Source of the DNA: Hyphomicrobiales bacterium
GTDB lineage: Bacteria > Pseudomonadota > Alphaproteobacteria > Rhizobiales > Xanthobacteraceae
Direction: 5' to 3'
Length of the DNA: 6,310 bases
Assembly (NCBI GenBank): GCA_026400425.1
Contig: JAPLPC010000172.1
Location: forward strand, 1 to 6,310
Part shown: one piece after another, positions 1-5,458 of the stretch
Position numbering within the stretch: the first letter of the stretch is position 1
Layout of the letters: each line of letters starts with the position of its first letter
Position numbers and translations under genes: made by a program
The notes under the pieces: generated by a model
What the model was told of the DNA's origin: nothing
What the model saw: the letters and a program-made list of their open reading frames with translations, nothing else
Database searches by the model: none

Positions 1-82
1 GCCCGGCGCATGCCGGGTATCCACGCCTTCGCCGCCAGAACCGAAGACGTGGATGGCTGGGACAAGCCGGGCCATGACGAGC
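1..82. repeat. Palindromic intergenic repeat (REP-like), copy 1
   Basis: An imperfect inverted repeat. The inner arms 19-31 and 42-54 pair at 12 of 13 positions (core ATCCACG / CGTGGAT plus CTTCG / CGAAG) around a 10-base loop. The outer arms GCCCGG (1-6) and CCGGGC (67-72) also match. The right half (49-78) is identical at 24 of 30 positions to 4527-4556, so this is the same dispersed family as the copy after queC. Elements of this look are common between genes in Bradyrhizobium-like genomes (recalled, not searched). The left end may continue outside the window. It may fold in the 3' end of an upstream transcript. It contains the ATG at 53 that would otherwise lengthen the next gene. Confidence 0.7.
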
Positions 83-109
83 TGCAAACTTGCAACCGGA
101 ATCCCACCC

Positions 110-967
110 ATGTCGCGCATTGCCTATGTCAACGGTCGCTACGACAATCTGAGCGACGCCGCCGTCAACGTTGAGGACCGCGGCTACCAGTTCGCCGATG
201 GAGTCTATGAGGTCTGCGAGATCGTCGGCGGCAAGATGGTGGATTTTCCGCGCCACATGACGCGGCTGGAGCGCTCGCTGCGAGAACTCCGCATCGCTAT
301 GCCGATGGCGCTGACCTCGCTGAAGGTCATCATGCAGGAAGTCGTGCGGCGCAACCGCATCAGCTATGGCATCGTGTATCTGCAGGTCACCCGCGGCGTC
401 GCCCATCGCGATCACGGTTTTCCCTCGCCGGACGTGAAGCCGAGCGTGGTCGTCACCGCGAAATCGCTGAACTTTGCCAAGAACCAGATGGCCGCCGAAC
501 GCGGCGTCAAGGTCATCACCACGGCGGAAAACCGCTGGCCCCGCGTCGATATCAAGAGCGTCGGTCTGTTGCCGAACGTGCTCGCCCGCCAGGAAGCCCG
601 CGACAAGGGGGCCTACGAGGCGTGGTATGTGGACGCCGACGGCTTCGTCACCGAAGGCGCGTCCTGTAATGCCTGGATCATCACCAAGGACGGCCGGGTG
701 GTCACCAAGAGCGCCGACCGCGGCATCCTGTCAGGCATCACCCGCGCAGTGTTGGTCGAGGTCCTGGCCTCGCTGCAGCTCAAACTCGAAGAGCGGAACT
801 TCACGCCCGAGGAGGCCGCAACGGCCGCGGAGGCGTTCGTGTCCTCGGCAAGCCAGATCGTCATGCCGGTGATCGCCATCGACGGAAAACCCATCGGCAA
901 CGGCCAGCCCGGGCCGACCGCTCTGCGCTTGCGCGGCGAGTTCCATAAATTTGCGCACATTGGGTAA
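110..967 (+). CDS. dat: D-amino-acid transaminase (class IV PLP aminotransferase)
   Basis: A cytosolic PLP enzyme of fold-type IV that swaps amino groups between D-amino acids and 2-oxo acids, for example D-alanine + 2-oxoglutarate to pyruvate + D-glutamate. It is 285 residues long, close to the 282 of the Bacillus enzyme. The Schiff-base lysine is K149 in DIKSVGLLPN, and E182 lies in VTEGASCN. Y33, R100 and H102 match the three carboxylate-binding residues of D-amino-acid transaminase (Tyr31, Arg98, His100 in Bacillus), which favours this over branched-chain transaminase or aminodeoxychorismate lyase. I start at ATG 110 (MSRIAYVNG), where family similarity begins. The in-frame ATG at 53 adds 19 residues encoded largely by a repeat. 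No strong ribosome-binding site precedes 110. In relatives this gene sits just upstream of hfq, as here, but hfq has its own likely promoter. Confidence 0.88.
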   Translation: MSRIAYVNGRYDNLSDAAVNVEDRGYQFADGVYEVCEIVGGKMVDFPRHMTRLERSLRELRIAMPMALTSLKVIMQEVVRRNRISYGIVYLQVTRGVAHRDHGFPSPDVKPSVVVTAKSLNFAKNQMAAERGVKVITTAENRWPRVDIKSVGLLPNVLARQEARDKGAYEAWYVDADGFVTEGASCNAWIITKDGRVVTKSADRGILSGITRAVLVEVLASLQLKLEERNFTPEEAATAAEAFVSSASQIVMPVIAIDGKPIGNGQPGPTALRLRGEFHKFAHIG

Positions 968-1006
968 TGTTTGCCGCATTTGCAGGCACGATTTCCGTGT
1001 GGCGGC

Positions 1007-1035
1007 TTGCCTTCACACGCCGTCTGCCGTCTAAT
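1007..1035 (+). promoter_or_regulatory. Probable sigma70-type promoter of hfq
   Basis: TTGCCT at 1007-1012 (4 of 6 to the -35 consensus) and TCTAAT at 1030-1035 (5 of 6 to the -10 consensus) are separated by exactly 17 bases. Transcription would begin near 1042 and give hfq a leader of about 115 bases. The site starts 40 bases after the dat stop, in a gap too long for simple translational coupling. This is inferred from sequence only. Confidence 0.5.
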
Positions 1036-1044
1036 TGACGCACC

Positions 1045-1096
1045 AGCGCTTCGAGGGGGATCTTTAAGCGCTCTGGTGGTCGGCGAGGCTCCAGAG
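1045..1096 (+). promoter_or_regulatory. Two overlapping stem-loops in the hfq leader
   Basis: AGCGCTT (1045-1051) and AAGCGCT (1066-1072) form a perfect 7-bp stem with a 14-base loop. CTCTGG (1071-1076) and CCAGAG (1091-1096) form a 6-bp stem, also with a 14-base loop. The two stems share bases 1071-1072, so they compete, at least at their edges. There is no T-run to suggest a terminator. A role in hfq control is possible but unproven. Confidence 0.35.
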
Positions 1097-1112
1097 AGGG
1101 CCGGCCGGACGC

Positions 1113-1127
1113 AATAAAAGCAACAAA
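1113..1127 (+). promoter_or_regulatory. Candidate Hfq-binding ARN tract upstream of hfq
   Basis: Five consecutive A-R-N triplets (AAT AAA AGC AAC AAA) lie in an A-rich, otherwise C-containing stretch (1111-1140), 30 bases before the hfq start codon. The distal face of Hfq hexamers in proteobacteria is known to bind ARN repeats. Autoregulation of hfq through its own leader is known in E. coli and has been reported in rhizobia. The tract is seen in the sequence; binding is inferred. Confidence 0.4.
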
Positions 1128-1156
1128 ACAGACACAACAGACTGTGGGATAAAAAA

Positions 1157-1399
1157 ATGGCGGCAGACCGCGCACAAAATCTACAGGACACCTTCCTCAA
1201 CCACGTTCGTAAGACCAAGACGCCCCTGACGATCTTTCTGGTGAACGGCGTCAAGCTGCAGGGAATCGTCACCTGGTTCGATAACTTTTGTCTTCTGCTG
1301 CGGCGTGATGGTCACTCCCAGCTGGTCTACAAGCACGCGATCTCGACCATCATGCCGGGCGCGCCGATCCAGTTGTTCGAAGGCGGCGAAGAGGCCTGA
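1157..1399 (+). CDS. hfq: RNA chaperone Hfq
   Basis: The hexameric Sm-like RNA chaperone that helps small RNAs pair with mRNAs. It is 80 residues long, typical for alphaproteobacteria, with a short acidic tail (FEGGEEA) rather than the long E. coli C-terminus. The N-terminal helix has NLQDTFLNHVRK, with Q10 at the position of the proximal-face glutamine. The Sm1 region runs through VNGVKLQGIVTWFDNF and the Sm2 motif is YKHAIST (58-64), followed by I-M-P. The rim patch reads HVRK rather than the enterobacterial RRER. A ribosome-binding site GGGA (1146-1149) lies 7 bases before the ATG, separated by an A-run. The gene has its own probable promoter at 1007-1035. hflX follows on the same strand after 106 bases without an obvious terminator, so co-transcription is likely. 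Confidence 0.97.
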   Translation: MAADRAQNLQDTFLNHVRKTKTPLTIFLVNGVKLQGIVTWFDNFCLLLRRDGHSQLVYKHAISTIMPGAPIQLFEGGEEA

Positions 1400-1422
1400 T
1401 CCTTGCCGAAGGCACGACGCAG

Positions 1423-1437
1423 CACGATATGATCGTG
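1423..1437 (+). repeat. Short perfect inverted repeat between hfq and hflX
   Basis: CACGAT (1423-1428) and ATCGTG (1432-1437) flank the three-base loop ATG. The hairpin starts 23 bases after the hfq stop. It has no T-run, so it is not a standard terminator. It could stabilise the hfq 3' end or mark a processing point, but it may be chance. Confidence 0.3.
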
Positions 1438-1505
1438 AGCAACTGGTCGGATCACCTCCGGCGCCATGTCCGCCAGATCAACATCGAACGCTGAAAGACG
1501 CTTGA

Positions 1506-1991
1506 TTGGAATTTCGTAGCTTCGAAGGCAATGCTGCCGACCGTCCCACGGCCGGCAGCGAAACAACCGGCCGCGTTCTCGTGGTCGGTCCCTATCTGCG
1601 CGAGCGGCGTGGCAATGCCGAGGCCTCGGCTTACGCCCATGTCCGCGACACCGACGCCCGGCTCGAAGAAGCGGTCGGTCTCGCGCGCGCCATCGACCTC
1701 GAGGTGATCGAGACCGTCGCTGCACCGCTCAGCCAGATCCGCCCGGCCACCTATCTCGGCAAGGGCAAGGTTGAGGAGATTGCCGGCGTCATCGCCGCCA
1801 ACGAGATCGGCATCGTGGTGATGGATTGCGCGCTGTCGCCGATCCAGCAGCGCAATCTTGAAAAGGAACTGAAGGCAAAAGTGCTCGACCGCACCGGCCT
1901 CATCCTGGAAATATTCGGCCGCCGCGCCAAGACCAAGGAAGGCACGCTGCAGGTCGAACTCGCGCAATCGCACGGCTGGAGGCGGATCTGA
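1506..1991 (+). CDS. hflX: HflX N-terminal fragment
   Basis: It encodes 161 residues of the nucleotide-binding-like N-terminal domain of HflX, the GTPase that binds and splits stalled 50S/70S ribosomes. It carries RVLVVGPYLR (23-32), the conserved IRPATYLGKGKVEE (78-91), the DCALSPIQQRNLEKEL segment and the DRTGLILEIFGRRAKTKEGTLQVELA block. Native sequence ends at A153; the last eight residues (QSHGWRRI) are out of frame and run into TGA 1989-1991. The start is TTG 1506: an in-frame TGA lies immediately upstream (1503-1505), so no earlier start is possible, and homology resumes within a few residues. The ribosome-binding site is weak. The fragment lacks the whole GTPase domain, so any product is unlikely to act as HflX. 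Confidence 0.7.
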   Translation: MEFRSFEGNAADRPTAGSETTGRVLVVGPYLRERRGNAEASAYAHVRDTDARLEEAVGLARAIDLEVIETVAAPLSQIRPATYLGKGKVEEIAGVIAANEIGIVVMDCALSPIQQRNLEKELKAKVLDRTGLILEIFGRRAKTKEGTLQVELAQSHGWRRI

Positions 1992-2038
1992 AGAAGGTCC
2001 AGGCCACGCGACGCCTGCACCGTGCCGGCCGCCAGCGC

Positions 2039-2758
2039 GTGCCGTATCGCGTCGTCGCGTTGGTCGGTTACACCAATGCCGGCAAGTCCACGCTGTTCAA
2101 CAGCCTGACCCGCGCCGATGTGCAGGCCGAGGACATGCTGTTCGCGACCCTCGATCCGACGCTGCGGGCGCTGACGCTGCCGCATGGCGGCAAGGCGATG
2201 CTGTCCGACACCGTCGGCTTCATCTCCAACCTGCCGACGCAACTGGTCGCCGCCTTCCGCGCCACGCTGGAAGAGGTGCTGGAAGCCGACATCATCCTGC
2301 ATGTCCGCGACATCTCGCATGAGGACGCCGAAGCGCAGCAGAGCGACGTCGACAACGTGCTGCGCCAGCTCGGCATCGACGTCGAGGCCGGCGCGCAGAT
2401 TCTCGAAGTCTGGAACAAGATCGACCGTTTCGCGCCGGAGGAGCGCGACAACCTCGCCAATATCGCCGCGCGTCGGCCGGAAGAAAGCCCGGTCTTCATG
2501 GTCTCGGCCGTGACGGGCGAGGGCGTCGACGGGTTGCTGGCCGCCATCGAACAACGCCTCGCCGCGACCCGCATCACACTCGACCTCTCCATCGACGCCG
2601 CCGACGGCGCCGGCATCAGCTGGCTCCATCGCAATGCCGAGGTGTTGGTGAAGGAGCTGCATGACGGCCATTTCGACATGACCGTGCGCGTCGATGAGAC
2701 CAAGCGGGATGTGGTGATCGATCGCTTCAAGGCCGTGCTGCACGCGGCGGAGCAATAG
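2039..2758 (+). CDS. hflX: HflX GTPase-domain fragment
   Basis: It encodes 239 residues covering the complete G domain and C-terminal domain of HflX if translation restarts at GTG 2039. G1 is GYTNAGKS (10-17), G3 is DTVGF (57-61), G4 is NKID (126-129) and G5 is SA (156-157). The HflX signature FATLDPTLR (35-43) is present. The same frame is open upstream to the deletion point near 1967, so it continues the broken gene. GTG 2039 has no recognisable ribosome-binding site, and the next in-frame ATG, within the EDMLF segment, would remove G1, so efficient independent translation is doubtful. All GTPase motifs are intact, so a residual GTP-binding product cannot be excluded. A repeat hairpin followed by TTTTT (2851-2855) lies downstream and could end the transcript. 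Confidence 0.7.
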   Translation: MPYRVVALVGYTNAGKSTLFNSLTRADVQAEDMLFATLDPTLRALTLPHGGKAMLSDTVGFISNLPTQLVAAFRATLEEVLEADIILHVRDISHEDAEAQQSDVDNVLRQLGIDVEAGAQILEVWNKIDRFAPEERDNLANIAARRPEESPVFMVSAVTGEGVDGLLAAIEQRLAATRITLDLSIDAADGAGISWLHRNAEVLVKELHDGHFDMTVRVDETKRDVVIDRFKAVLHAAEQ

Positions 2759-2760
2759 CC

Positions 2761-2850
2761 TCTCCGCCGTCATTGCGAGCGCAGCGAAGCGATCCAGTCC
2801 TGCTTCATGCTTGATTGCTTCGTCGCTACGCGCCTCGCAATGACGGAGCG
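2761..2850. repeat. Palindromic intergenic repeat between hflX and mazG, possible terminator
   Basis: Perfect 13-bp arms CCGTCATTGCGAG (2767-2779) and CTCGCAATGACGG (2834-2846) enclose further imperfect pairing (GCGAAGCGATC against GATTGCTTCG). This GTCATTGCGAG...CTCGCAATGAC type is a well-known dispersed repeat in Bradyrhizobium- and Rhodopseudomonas-like genomes (recalled, not searched). It lies between convergent genes and is followed on the + strand by TTTTT (2851-2855), so it may serve as a terminator for hflX. Its right arm overlaps the 3' end of mazG. Confidence 0.8.
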
Positions 2851-3656
2851 TTTTTCGCCTCATTCCACAACGCGTCCATCTCCTCCAGCGACGCTTGCTC
2901 CAGCGTGCGCCCTTGGGCTTTCAGCGCCTGCTCGATATAGGCGAACCGCTGCTCGAATTTCACGTTGGTCCCGCGCAGCGCCATTTCCGGATCGGCCTTC
3001 ACGTGCCGGGCGAGATTGACCAGTGCGAACATCAGGTCGCCAGTCTCTTCGGCGATGTGATCAGGATCGCCGCGCTCCAGCGCCGCTTCGATTTCATCGG
3101 CTTCCTCGCGGATTTTCGCCAGCACCGCGCGCGGATCGTTCCAGTCGAAGCCGACCGTGGATGCTCTGGCCTGCAGCGCCAGCGCCTGCGCCAGCGCCGG
3201 CTGGCTGGCCTTTACGCTCGCCAGCAGCGAGGATGGCGGCACCACCTCGGTGCCCCGCCGCGCCGCGCGCTCGGCCTTCTCCTCGGCTTTGATGCGATCC
3301 CACACGCCTTTCACATGGCCCGAGGTGACGTTGCCATCGGCATCGGCGAACACATGCGGATGCCGGCGGATCATCTTCTTGGTGATCGCGGCCACCACAT
3401 CGCCGAAATCGAACTGGCCCTGCTCGGAGGCCATCTGCGCGTGGAATACGACTTGCAACAGCAGATCGCCAAGCTCCTCGCAGAGATCGTCGAGATCGCC
3501 CCGCGCGATCGCGTCCACGACCTCATAGGCTTCCTCGATCGTGTAGGGGGCGATGCTGGCGAAATCCTGCTCCAGATCCCATGGGCAGCCCGTCACCGGC
3601 TTGCGCAACGCGGCCATGATCTCGATCAGGCGGGTGATATCGCGGGAAGGGGTCAT
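2826..3656 (-). CDS. mazG: Nucleoside triphosphate pyrophosphohydrolase MazG
   Basis: A cytosolic enzyme that hydrolyses (d)NTPs to the monophosphate plus pyrophosphate, linked to clearing aberrant nucleotides and to stringent-response tuning. It is 276 residues long, close to E. coli MazG (263), with two tandem all-alpha MazG domains. Domain 1 has GCPWD (23-27) and metal ligands in EEAYE (41-45) and EELGD (60-64). Domain 2 has GFDW (169-172), EEADE (184-188) and EETGD (203-207). The start ATG (3656-3654) has a good GGAG ribosome-binding site five bases upstream, on the minus strand at 3665-3662. The final residues PSLRGA and the TAG stop lie in the right arm of a dispersed palindromic repeat, so the native end was probably replaced when the repeat inserted. 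The gene converges with hflX and diverges from queC. Confidence 0.94.
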   Translation of the reverse strand: MTPSRDITRLIEIMAALRKPVTGCPWDLEQDFASIAPYTIEEAYEVVDAIARGDLDDLCEELGDLLLQVVFHAQMASEQGQFDFGDVVAAITKKMIRRHPHVFADADGNVTSGHVKGVWDRIKAEEKAERAARRGTEVVPPSSLLASVKASQPALAQALALQARASTVGFDWNDPRAVLAKIREEADEIEAALERGDPDHIAEETGDLMFALVNLARHVKADPEMALRGTNVKFEQRFAYIEQALKAQGRTLEQASLEEMDALWNEAKNAPSLRGA

Positions 3657-3754
3657 GGGCGCTCCGGGGCTGTCGGCCCGGTATGCCGGAAGCAGCTGGG
3701 AAAGTCATCGGAGGCTGGGATGCAGCGCAGCGAAAACCGGGCTACAACACCCGC

Positions 3755-4468
3755 ATGACCGACCATGCCACCTCCACAGCCCTCGTCCTGTTCTCCGGCG
3801 GCCAGGATTCCGCCACCTGCCTCGCCTGGGCGCTGGACCGCTTCGCCCGCGTCGAGACCATCGGCTTCGCCTATGGCCAGCGTCATGCGGTCGAACTCGA
3901 CAGCCGTGCCAAACTGATCGACGGCATGAAGGTCATCGATCCCGCCTGGGCCGCCAGGATCGGCGACAGCCACACCCTCGACATTCCGACGCTGTCCGAC
4001 ATCTCCGACACCGCGCTGACCCGCGATGTGGCCATCGCCATGGGCGCCGACGGATTGCCGAACACGTTCGTGCCCGGCCGCAATCTGGTGTTCCTGACTT
4101 TTGCAGCCGCGCTGGCCTATCGCCGGGGGATTACCGACATCGTCGGCGGCATGTGCGAGACGGACTATTCGGGCTATCCCGACTGCCGCGACGACACCAT
4201 CAAGGCGCTCAACGCGGCGCTCAATCTCGGCATGGCCCGAGATTTTACGCTGCACACCCCGCTGATGTGGCTCGACAAGGCCGCGACCTGGGGACTGGCG
4301 AACGACCTCGGCGGCGAGGCGCTGACCGACCTGATCCGCGAGCACTCGCACACCTGTTATCTCGGCGAGCGCGGCGCGCTGCATGACTGGGGCTATGGCT
4401 GCGGCCAATGCCCGGCCTGCGCATTGCGCGCGAAGGGCTGGCGCGAATTCAAGGCGCAAGCCATTTAG
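3755..4468 (+). CDS. queC: 7-cyano-7-deazaguanine synthase QueC
   Basis: It converts 7-carboxy-7-deazaguanine, with ammonia and ATP, to preQ0, a step towards the queuosine of tRNA wobble position 34. It is 237 residues long, a usual length. The PP-loop ATPase motif SGGQDS is at 14-19. GLPNTFVPGRNLVFLTFAAA and GGMCETDYSGYPDCR are strongly conserved QueC blocks. The zinc-binding cysteines are C201, C216, C219 and C222 (HTCYLGE...GCGQCPAC). I chose ATG 3755 because family similarity starts right after it (TALVLFSGG). An in-frame ATG at 3683 would add 24 residues with no family resemblance that I recognise. No clear ribosome-binding site precedes 3755. The 98-base gap to the divergent mazG must hold promoters for both genes, but I see no convincing -35/-10 pair. 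No other queuosine gene is in the window. Confidence 0.95.
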   Translation: MTDHATSTALVLFSGGQDSATCLAWALDRFARVETIGFAYGQRHAVELDSRAKLIDGMKVIDPAWAARIGDSHTLDIPTLSDISDTALTRDVAIAMGADGLPNTFVPGRNLVFLTFAAALAYRRGITDIVGGMCETDYSGYPDCRDDTIKALNAALNLGMARDFTLHTPLMWLDKAATWGLANDLGGEALTDLIREHSHTCYLGERGALHDWGYGCGQCPACALRAKGWREFKAQAI

Positions 4469-4480
4469 TTCAATTCGGTC

Positions 4481-4556
4481 AGGGCCGGGCTTGACCCGGT
4501 TATCCATCTTTGCCGCAAGCAAGAAGGTGGGTGCCTGGGTCAAGCCCGAGCATGAC
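4481..4556. repeat. Palindromic intergenic repeat (REP-like), copy 2, after queC
   Basis: Twelve perfectly paired bases, CGGGCTTGACCC (4486-4497) with GGGTCAAGCCCG (4537-4548), continue into a long imperfect stem, including ATCCATCTT (4502-4510) against AAGGTGGGT (4524-4532) with G-T pairs. It belongs to the same family as the repeat at 1-82. It begins 12 bases after the queC stop and could fold at the 3' end of that mRNA, but no T-run follows. Confidence 0.75.
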
Positions 4557-4631
4557 AGCGCCAGTGGCACAGCGCGACATTCCGTCGCAAATTCCCCGCT
4601 CGACTTGGCGCGACTCAGCTAAGCCACGCCC

Positions 4632-5393
4632 ATGAGGAAACTGCTGCAGCGAGCACTGGCGTTACCGACGTTCGCGATGATCGCCGCTTTGCTCGTTGCG
4701 CCGAAACAAGCCTCAGCCGCCAATGGCGCCTATGCGGTGGACGCCGCTGACATCTCCGATCTCGGCTCCTGCAAGGTCGAGAGCTGGTACTCCATGGCGA
4801 CGAACACCGAGTTCGCGGCCGTCGCCAATCCGTCCTGCGTGGTCGATCTCGGCAAACCCGTCGAACTCAGCGCGCTGACCAATTACAGCCGCGCCGGTGG
4901 TGACTATTCCACCACCATTGCACCGAAGGCGAAGTACAATTTCGAGCCGACGGGGATCGGCAAATTCGGCGTGTCCGTGCTCGGCAGCGCGACCTTCGAT
5001 GCCGTCACCGGGCAGAGCACCGCTTTCTTTGCCGAGATCCCCGCGACCTATCGTTTCTCCGAGACCACGCGCATCAATCTCAATGCCGGCTGGCTGTGGG
5101 ACCGCGTCAACGACTGGCACTATCTGACATACGGCATCGGCTTCGACTGGAAGTTCATCGACACGCTGCAATATACGGTCGAACTCTACGGGCAGGTGGG
5201 CCGCGCCGAAGTTCCGAGCGTGGTGCGGCCGCGGCTGCAGACCGGCATCCGCTATCGGCCCAACGAAATCTTCTCCGTCGATCTGATCTATGGCCGCAAC
5301 ATCGCCGGCGCGGACTCAAACTGGATCACCATCGGCACCACGATCCGCTTCCCGCCCCAAGGCGGCAGCAGCGGCCGCAATCCGCATTTGTGA
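4632..5393 (+). CDS. Exported protein, probable outer-membrane beta-barrel, function unknown
   Basis: It encodes 253 residues that I cannot assign to a named family. A clear Sec signal peptide is present: MRKLLQR, a hydrophobic core at about 8-23, and ASA (27-29) as the likely signal-peptidase I site, giving a mature chain near 224 residues. The mature part is rich in alternating polar/hydrophobic strands with aromatic ends (for example TTRINLNAGWLW, LQYTVELYGQVG, NWITIGTTIRF), as in small Gram-negative outer-membrane barrels. The last strand ends in F240, like the usual C-terminal barrel signal, but 13 more residues (PPQGGSSGRNPHL) follow. C47 and C69 could form a disulfide. ATG 4632 is the first possible start, because TAA 4620-4622 is in frame just upstream. 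No good ribosome-binding site or promoter is visible. Transport or structural roles are open. Confidence 0.8.
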   Translation: MRKLLQRALALPTFAMIAALLVAPKQASAANGAYAVDAADISDLGSCKVESWYSMATNTEFAAVANPSCVVDLGKPVELSALTNYSRAGGDYSTTIAPKAKYNFEPTGIGKFGVSVLGSATFDAVTGQSTAFFAEIPATYRFSETTRINLNAGWLWDRVNDWHYLTYGIGFDWKFIDTLQYTVELYGQVGRAEVPSVVRPRLQTGIRYRPNEIFSVDLIYGRNIAGADSNWITIGTTIRFPPQGGSSGRNPHL

Positions 5394-5399
5394 GATCTG

Positions 5400-5449
5400 T
5401 GTCCCGGCTCTGCGGAGCAGCGCAAGAGCGCCGCACCGCGTCCGGGACA
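5400..5449. repeat. Palindrome between convergent genes, possible bidirectional terminator
   Basis: TGTCCCGG (5400-5407) and CCGGGACA (5442-5449) pair perfectly. An inner GCGC (5420-5423) / GCGC (5428-5431) stem has the loop AAGA, and there is imperfect pairing between the two. It fills most of the 65-base gap between the barrel gene and the convergent DapA-family gene. The GTCCCGG...CCGGGAC form resembles another dispersed intergenic repeat of Bradyrhizobium-like genomes (recalled, not searched). Neither side has a T-run. Confidence 0.6.
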
Positions 5450-5458
5450 AGTGAGGAC

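Larger units (their letters stand above)
1506..2758 (+). pseudogene. hflX: hflX locus, disrupted by an internal frameshifting deletion
   Basis: The two reading frames here match the front and back of one HflX protein. At about 1966/1967 the N-terminal part (ending LQVELA) jumps to the IARLEADLKKVQATR segment in the -1 frame. From memory of alphaproteobacterial HflX, about 44 residues are missing, including the conserved glycine-rich GGPGETQIEADRR linker just before the GTPase domain. That is about 133 bases, and the observed frame change requires a loss of 3n+1, which 133 satisfies. Apart from the junction there are no stops or frameshifts, so the lesion is either recent or an assembly or sequencing error. 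No slippery heptamer for programmed -1 frameshifting is visible between about 1940 and 1991. Full-length HflX cannot be made from this sequence as given. Confidence 0.75.

Noticed and set aside
1429..1494. A 21-codon ORF (MIVSNWSDHLRR...) between hfq and hflX
   Set aside because: It has no well-spaced ribosome-binding site, its ATG is the loop of a small hairpin, and I recognise no family. It may be chance in a 106-base gap; conservation in relatives would be needed to support it.
1940..1991. Programmed ribosomal frameshifting joining the two hflX frames
   Set aside because: No slippery heptamer or clear downstream structure is seen, and even a successful -1 shift would leave the protein without the conserved linker of about 44 residues.
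1751..2863. A 370-codon open frame on the minus strand opposite hflX
   Set aside because: It is a shadow frame of GC-rich coding DNA. Its beginning lies in the palindromic repeat, and its low-complexity His/Asp/Arg-rich sequence mirrors the codon bias of hflX.
3657..3754. A possible degenerate repeat (CCGGTATGCCGG and GCAGCGCAGCGAAAACCGGG) or riboswitch upstream of queC
   Set aside because: The palindrome is only four bases per arm, and there is no preQ1-type aptamer pattern or convincing promoter. The resemblance to dispersed repeats is too weak to call.
2895..3758. A 287-codon plus-strand frame opposite mazG
   Set aside because: It is antisense to a clear MazG reading frame and has the typical composition of a reverse-complement shadow, with no recognisable domain.
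3653..4570. A 305-codon minus-strand frame opposite queC
   Set aside because: It is antisense to a well-supported QueC with all motifs, starts within the downstream repeat region, and resembles no family.
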